From positions 1-64,000 of the forward strand of contig CBFIIW010000012.1 of assembly GCA_965662775.1 (NCBI GenBank): a stretch of DNA of 64,000 nucleotides, written 5' to 3'. The notes under the pieces are model-generated. The model was not told the DNA's origin and searched no databases. It was given only the letters and a program-made list of their open reading frames with translations. Position numbers and translations under genes: made by a program. Source of the stretch: UBA7985 sp002690455. GTDB taxonomy: Bacteria; Pseudomonadota; Alphaproteobacteria; UBA7985. How positions within the stretch are numbered: position 1 is the first letter of the stretch; every line of letters begins with the position of its first letter. This document shows, piece by piece, positions 60,210 through 64,000 of the stretch.

Positions 60210-61343
60210 ATGTCACAGGTTGTTGGTCGTTCAGAGTTGGCATCACCCGGCTATCTTACCAGCCTGGCACGGGGCGAAGGCGCGACAAACCTGCTTTGGG
60301 TGGTCGACCCGGCGCTGACCGCGCCAGGGGCCGGATCGGGTCCGTTGAGCACGCTGGCCGCCGAACTGGACGCCGCTGGCCTGGCTTCACTGGTTGCCCG
60401 AACCACCTTTCCACGCGAGCCAAAAGTCGATCAGGTTGACGCGCTTGCGGCTGAGATCCGGGCGCTGGCTAACCCGCTTGTTATCGCCGTTGGTGGCGGT
60501 TCAACCATGGATGGCGCCAAGCTTGCTGCTGCGGTCGCGGTCGCGCCGGCTGACACCCTGAGCTATGCGTTGTGTGCTGCTGATTTTCAGGGAGCGCCGG
60601 TGCCAACGGTGCTAGTACCTACCACATCAGGCACAGGTTCTGAGGCGTCACGGACGGCGATTGCCGCAACAACTGAGGGCGCTAAGCTTTGGTTCTGGGG
60701 GGAGGAGCTGAAGACGACCGTAGCCTGTCTGTGGCCCGAACTGACTGAGACGGTTCCGGCCCGGTTTAAGGCGGTCTGTGGCTTTGATGCCTTTGCTCAT
60801 GCGCACGAAAGCGCCACCGGCAACAACCGTTCACCGGAGGGTATCGCTTTCGCCGCGACCGCGATCGCGCATCTTTGCGACCACCTGCCAGCCTATGTTC
60901 GCGGAGAAAGCGGGGATGCGGCACGGTTGACACAATGGGGATCGTTTCAGGCGGGAGAGGCGCTCAACCTCGGCGGCACCACCATCGGGCATTCGATCGG
61001 TCACGCCCTGGGCTCGGTGCTGCCCGTGGCTCACGGTCATGCGGTCGCCGTGGTCACAGATGCCACCATTACCCTGACCCGTGAGGGTGCGCCGGCGGCC
61101 TATGTTGCGCTCGAACGCGCACTGGATCGCGGACCTCTGGATGAAGTTTGGCGGCAACTTCGCTCTGACTGCGCGATCGAGCTGGAATTCGACGGGAGCA
61201 CCAGTAGCGCTGCCGCCTTGACCCACGCAGCCTGCGCGCCGGAGAATTTGGCGATGCGGGACAACACGCCCATGACGTTTTCCGCGAATCAATGGGCAGG
61301 GATCTGCACGGAGATTATGCATACCTACGGCGGCAGCGACTGA
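60210..61343 (+). CDS. Iron-containing alcohol dehydrogenase
   Basis: A 377-residue group III alcohol dehydrogenase. NAD-binding VIAVGGGSTMDGAKLAA, the PTTSGTGSEASRTA motif, and the metal ligands in GFDAFAHAHE and GHSIGHALGSVLPVAHGHA are intact. GGAGG lies 5 bases before the ATG. Family members oxidise simple alcohols, glycerol, lactaldehyde or phosphonoacetaldehyde-type substrates; specificity unknown. First of four plus-strand genes that probably form one operon. Confidence 0.88.
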   Translation: MSQVVGRSELASPGYLTSLARGEGATNLLWVVDPALTAPGAGSGPLSTLAAELDAAGLASLVARTTFPREPKVDQVDALAAEIRALANPLVIAVGGGSTMDGAKLAAAVAVAPADTLSYALCAADFQGAPVPTVLVPTTSGTGSEASRTAIAATTEGAKLWFWGEELKTTVACLWPELTETVPARFKAVCGFDAFAHAHESATGNNRSPEGIAFAATAIAHLCDHLPAYVRGESGDAARLTQWGSFQAGEALNLGGTTIGHSIGHALGSVLPVAHGHAVAVVTDATITLTREGAPAAYVALERALDRGPLDEVWRQLRSDCAIELEFDGSTSSAAALTHAACAPENLAMRDNTPMTFSANQWAGICTEIMHTYGGSD

Positions 61344-61412
61344 TGCGATCTGCTCGGCCAAGCCCAACAACACAGCTGCGGCAGGACCGCGACCAGAGAC
61401 AAGGCAAAGCCT

Positions 61413-62531
61413 ATGAAAATCACTGATATTCAGGTCAGCACCCACGTCGTCCCCTGCGAGCCTCCTTATCCGGCGGCTTGGGACTCGATCCCGCGTGCAA
61501 CTCTGCCGACGACCATTGTCCGGGTGCAGACTGATACCGGGCTCGAAGGTTTTGCCTCGGGTGATCCCTGCTACGGAATCGAAGACTACAAGAAATACTT
61601 TATCGGGCAGGATCCCCGCGACATGGATCGGCACACAGCGATCATCGACAACATTGGCGCGCATCACTGTCGCATGTGGCCGCTGGATAACGCGCTTTGG
61701 GATCTTAATGGCAAGATCGAAGGCGAGCCAGTTTGGAAACTGCTCGGCGGGACCAGCCCGGACGTGCCGCTCTATGCCTCTACGGGCTCCTTGCGTGACC
61801 CTGCGGTGCTCGCTGGGATGGCTCGCGAATACCAGGCGCAGGGGTACGAGGCGCTCAAGCTGCGCTTCGGGCGGGCCTCTGAAGATACGGACATTGAGGC
61901 TTTGGCGCGGGTCCGCGAGGCCGTCGGCCCGGATATGGCCATCATGGTCGACGTCAACCATGGCTGGCGGATGCCCTGGGACACGCATCCCGGTCCGGGC
62001 CTCGAAGAAATCATGGCTCTGGAGGAGCGGACGCGGGAGCACGACCTGTTTTGGCTCGAAGAACCGCTGCATCGGGGCGACTATGTTGGCATGAAGGCGC
62101 TGCGCGAGACGGCTCGATGTCGGATTGCCGGAGGTGAGATCACGCGTGAAATGCACGAGTGGGACCAGATCATGCGCGACGACTGTCTGGACGTATATCA
62201 GCCTGACGTGGTTTTCGTCGGCGGTTTAAAGCAGCTCTTGAAGCTCGGCTTACAGGCCTTTGAGATGGGGCGCTGGTTCACCCCCCACACCTGGGGCAAT
62301 GGTCTGGGCATCATCGTCAACGCTCATCTGGTTGCGGCGATTGCCGGGCACCGGGGAAAGCCGCCGGTGTGGCTAGAATTCGCCCACGACCCCCCTGAGT
62401 TTACCGAGAGTCCCCGCGATATGTTGCTGATGGAAAATCTGCGGGCAGAAGAGGGTTGGCTGCGCCTGAGCAATGGTCCAGGGTGGGGCGTAGAGCTGAA
62501 CGAGGTCTATCTCGCTTCAGTGCGGGTCTGA
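61413..62531 (+). CDS. Mandelate racemase/muconate lactonizing enzyme family protein
   Basis: A 372-residue enolase-superfamily enzyme. The barrel carries ALKLRFGRA (Lys), MVDVNHGW (Asp), FWLEEPL (Glu), AGGEITREM (Glu) and TPHTWGNGLG (His), i.e. three metal carboxylates and a Lys/His acid-base set like the mandelate racemase group. Typical reactions are racemisation or dehydration of sugar acids. It follows the alcohol dehydrogenase gene by 69 bases. Substrate not predictable by eye. Confidence 0.88.
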   Translation: MKITDIQVSTHVVPCEPPYPAAWDSIPRATLPTTIVRVQTDTGLEGFASGDPCYGIEDYKKYFIGQDPRDMDRHTAIIDNIGAHHCRMWPLDNALWDLNGKIEGEPVWKLLGGTSPDVPLYASTGSLRDPAVLAGMAREYQAQGYEALKLRFGRASEDTDIEALARVREAVGPDMAIMVDVNHGWRMPWDTHPGPGLEEIMALEERTREHDLFWLEEPLHRGDYVGMKALRETARCRIAGGEITREMHEWDQIMRDDCLDVYQPDVVFVGGLKQLLKLGLQAFEMGRWFTPHTWGNGLGIIVNAHLVAAIAGHRGKPPVWLEFAHDPPEFTESPRDMLLMENLRAEEGWLRLSNGPGWGVELNEVYLASVRV

Positions 62532-62648
62532 AGGCAAAATTTCACCCCTAAGCCCGGCGAATCCGGCAGGTGCACTGCCCTTATCCAGCCGCGAGGGTGA
62601 AGATTCTCATTGCCAAAGACGCCGGATTAAGGGAGCTTATCTTGCACT

Positions 62649-63539
62649 ATGATCGAGACAGTGCCAGCTCCCCGGTTTACCTATGATCCCATCCACGGTG
62701 CTCCTGCGGCTGCCAAGGCCGCGTGGGAGGCCGCTGGGTGCCTGATCCTCGAAAATTTCGTTGCGCCAGAGGCCTGTGACAGCCTGATCGCTGCCGCAGA
62801 CCGACTGTCCGACCAGTTGGTCGAGGAGGCTGCGGGTCACGCCTTCGATGCTGTCAACAACCAGCACGCCGGCGAGGACTACTTCCTCAGCTCTGGCGAT
62901 GTCATACGTGCTTTCATGGAAGAAAATGTCGCAGAGGTCGATCGCAAGCGTGCGGTGAACAAGCTCGGCCACGCGATGCATGACCTCGATCCTGACTTCG
63001 AAGCGTTTTCCCACCAGCAGCAGTTGGCCCGCCTGACCGGACAGCTGGGGCTGGGTATGCCCCAGCTCCTCCAGTCGATGCTGATCTTTAAGCATGCGCG
63101 AGTGGGCGGGGAAGTGACCATGCATCAAGATAGTACGTTTATTTATTCAGAGCCCGAGTCCTGCATTGGCTTTTGGTTCGCGTTGCAGGACGCCACGCTC
63201 GAAAATGGGGCCATGTACGCCTTGCCCGGCTGGCACAAAGGCCCGCTGGAACGTCGCTTTTTCCGAACAGGCGACGGTGCCGGGACTGACTTTGAACACT
63301 TGTCGGCGGTTGATTGGCCGCTGGATGAAGCCGTACCGCTGGAGGCGCCAAAGGGCTCGCTCATCCTGCTGCACGGGCGTCTCCCGCATCGGTCATCGGC
63401 CAATACCTCGGATCGGTCGCGTTATGCCTATACCCTTCACACAGTTGACGCATCGGCACACTATCCGGCCGACAACTGGCTGCAGCGGCGGGAGGGTTTG
63501 CCTTTGCGAACCTTTGGAGAAGGCATCGCTTCAGCCTGA
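62649..63539 (+). CDS. Phytanoyl-CoA dioxygenase family protein
   Basis: A 296-residue Fe(II)/2-oxoglutarate oxygenase. The metal triad is visible as MHQDSTF (H-x-D) and HGRLPHRSSAN (distal His), with the Arg in SDRSRYAYTLH for 2-oxoglutarate. The N-terminal WEAAGCLILENFVAPEACDS is the usual PhyH entry. It resembles PHYHD1-like proteins. A hydroxylation of a small substrate is expected; which one is unknown. It lies 117 bases after the enolase-superfamily gene. Confidence 0.87.
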   Translation: MIETVPAPRFTYDPIHGAPAAAKAAWEAAGCLILENFVAPEACDSLIAAADRLSDQLVEEAAGHAFDAVNNQHAGEDYFLSSGDVIRAFMEENVAEVDRKRAVNKLGHAMHDLDPDFEAFSHQQQLARLTGQLGLGMPQLLQSMLIFKHARVGGEVTMHQDSTFIYSEPESCIGFWFALQDATLENGAMYALPGWHKGPLERRFFRTGDGAGTDFEHLSAVDWPLDEAVPLEAPKGSLILLHGRLPHRSSANTSDRSRYAYTLHTVDASAHYPADNWLQRREGLPLRTFGEGIASA

Positions 63540-63720
63540 GTCGGGGTGGACCTGCCTCAAGGCTCACGAGCCCGACACCAGATAGCATGACACCGGGCAG
63601 GCCGGACACTGGACAGGCTCAACACCTAGGGAATTCCACACCCGAGAGGCCCATCAACGAGACGCTTCTGCCATCCCCGTCGCAGGGTGATGCCCGAGAC
63701 TAGAACATAGGAGAGCCACG

Positions 63721-64000
63721 ATGCTCACAGATTTTGGCTCGCACCCGGCTGACCGGGTGCCGAAAGCCGAGCTACACGCTCATCTTGAGGGGACTATCCA
63801 CCCACCCGTGCTTCGGATGCTCGCCGCGCGTAACGGGATTTCTTTGCCAAGCGGGGTGCTGGACGCCGATGACAATTATCTTTGGACCGACTTCAAAGAC
63901 TTTCTGAAGATCTACGATATGGCGTCATCGGTGATTCGAACACCGCGGGACTACTACGATCTTACACTGGATTATCTTGAGCGGGTTGCGCTCGAAGGAG
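63721..64000 (+). CDS. Adenosine deaminase family protein, partial
   Basis: The first 93 residues of a gene cut by the right edge. VPKAELHAHLEGTIHPPVLR holds the His-x-His metal motif and Glu typical of adenosine/adenine deaminases. AGGAG lies about 7 bases before the ATG. The remaining zinc ligands and catalytic Glu are outside the window, so adenosine versus adenine or other aminohydrolase activity cannot be decided. It probably ends the operon with the dehydrogenase and dioxygenase. Confidence 0.85.
   Translation, partial: MLTDFGSHPADRVPKAELHAHLEGTIHPPVLRMLAARNGISLPSGVLDADDNYLWTDFKDFLKIYDMASSVIRTPRDYYDLTLDYLERVALEG

Overview
The window is 64 kb of a chromosome from an alphaproteobacterium, probably a marine or free-living heterotroph. 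The assignment rests on gene content: UPF0262 and DUF2948 proteins inside a murA-DUF2948-hisG-hisD-UPF0262-phosphatase-infA-maf-RNase E/G-yacG block, short-form HisG, CimA, an Entner-Doudoroff gene set, and a non-pyrrolysine MttB-like protein with an Arg-rich N-terminus. Base composition is moderately GC-rich and even. I see no phage, insertion sequence, CRISPR array or plasmid gene. I do not assign a genus.

Layout. 1-7.8 kb (minus strand): a tightly packed housekeeping run from dcd through murA, hisG and hisD to infA, maf, an RNase E/G-like gene and yacG, with several gene overlaps. 7.9-22.2 kb: tRNA-Thr, an exported esterase, an amidase convergent with an agmatinase-like/class V aminotransferase/RpiR set, a large unknown lipoprotein, acnA, an NRDE protein, a divergent purC, bolA and a monothiol glutaredoxin. 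22.2-31.5 kb: a translation region. rplK-rplA run leftwards, followed by rlmB, tRNA-Tyr, an RNA methyltransferase, tRNA-Gly, a tiny secreted peptide, amtB, tRNA-Trp, secE-nusG and rpsD. The usual tuf-secE-nusG-rplKAJL order is broken here, and a tandem hairpin-rich repeat lies just past the 3' end of rplA. 31.8-42.9 kb: trmJ-cimA, two SDR genes, a GMC oxidoreductase, a CoA hydrolase, an acyl-CoA ligase, a thioesterase and a quinone reductase, which suggests acyl-CoA or branched-chain catabolism. 43.8-51.2 kb: a sugar ABC ATPase, zwf, pgl, edd and glk on the plus strand facing eda on the minus strand, a complete route from glucose to pyruvate plus glyceraldehyde 3-phosphate. 51.2-58.2 kb: a UbiH-like monooxygenase, unknown envelope proteins, a mercaptopyruvate sulfurtransferase with cysteine synthase, an L,D-transpeptidase and a small lipoprotein. 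58.3-64 kb: an MttB-like methyltransferase divergent from an iron alcohol dehydrogenase, an enolase-superfamily enzyme, a PhyH-type dioxygenase and a truncated adenosine deaminase, probably a catabolic island of unknown substrate.

Most notable non-textbook items: the dispersed two-hairpin repeat family (cores at 13.3, 13.5 and 22.2-22.5 kb); the rearranged ribosomal/secE-nusG region; two tiny exported proteins sharing an exact C-x11-C ending in EYC; a PurC with altered ATP-binding motifs; and the orphan MttB-type gene beside the unknown catabolic cluster. All calls come from reading sequence and motifs; no database search was possible.
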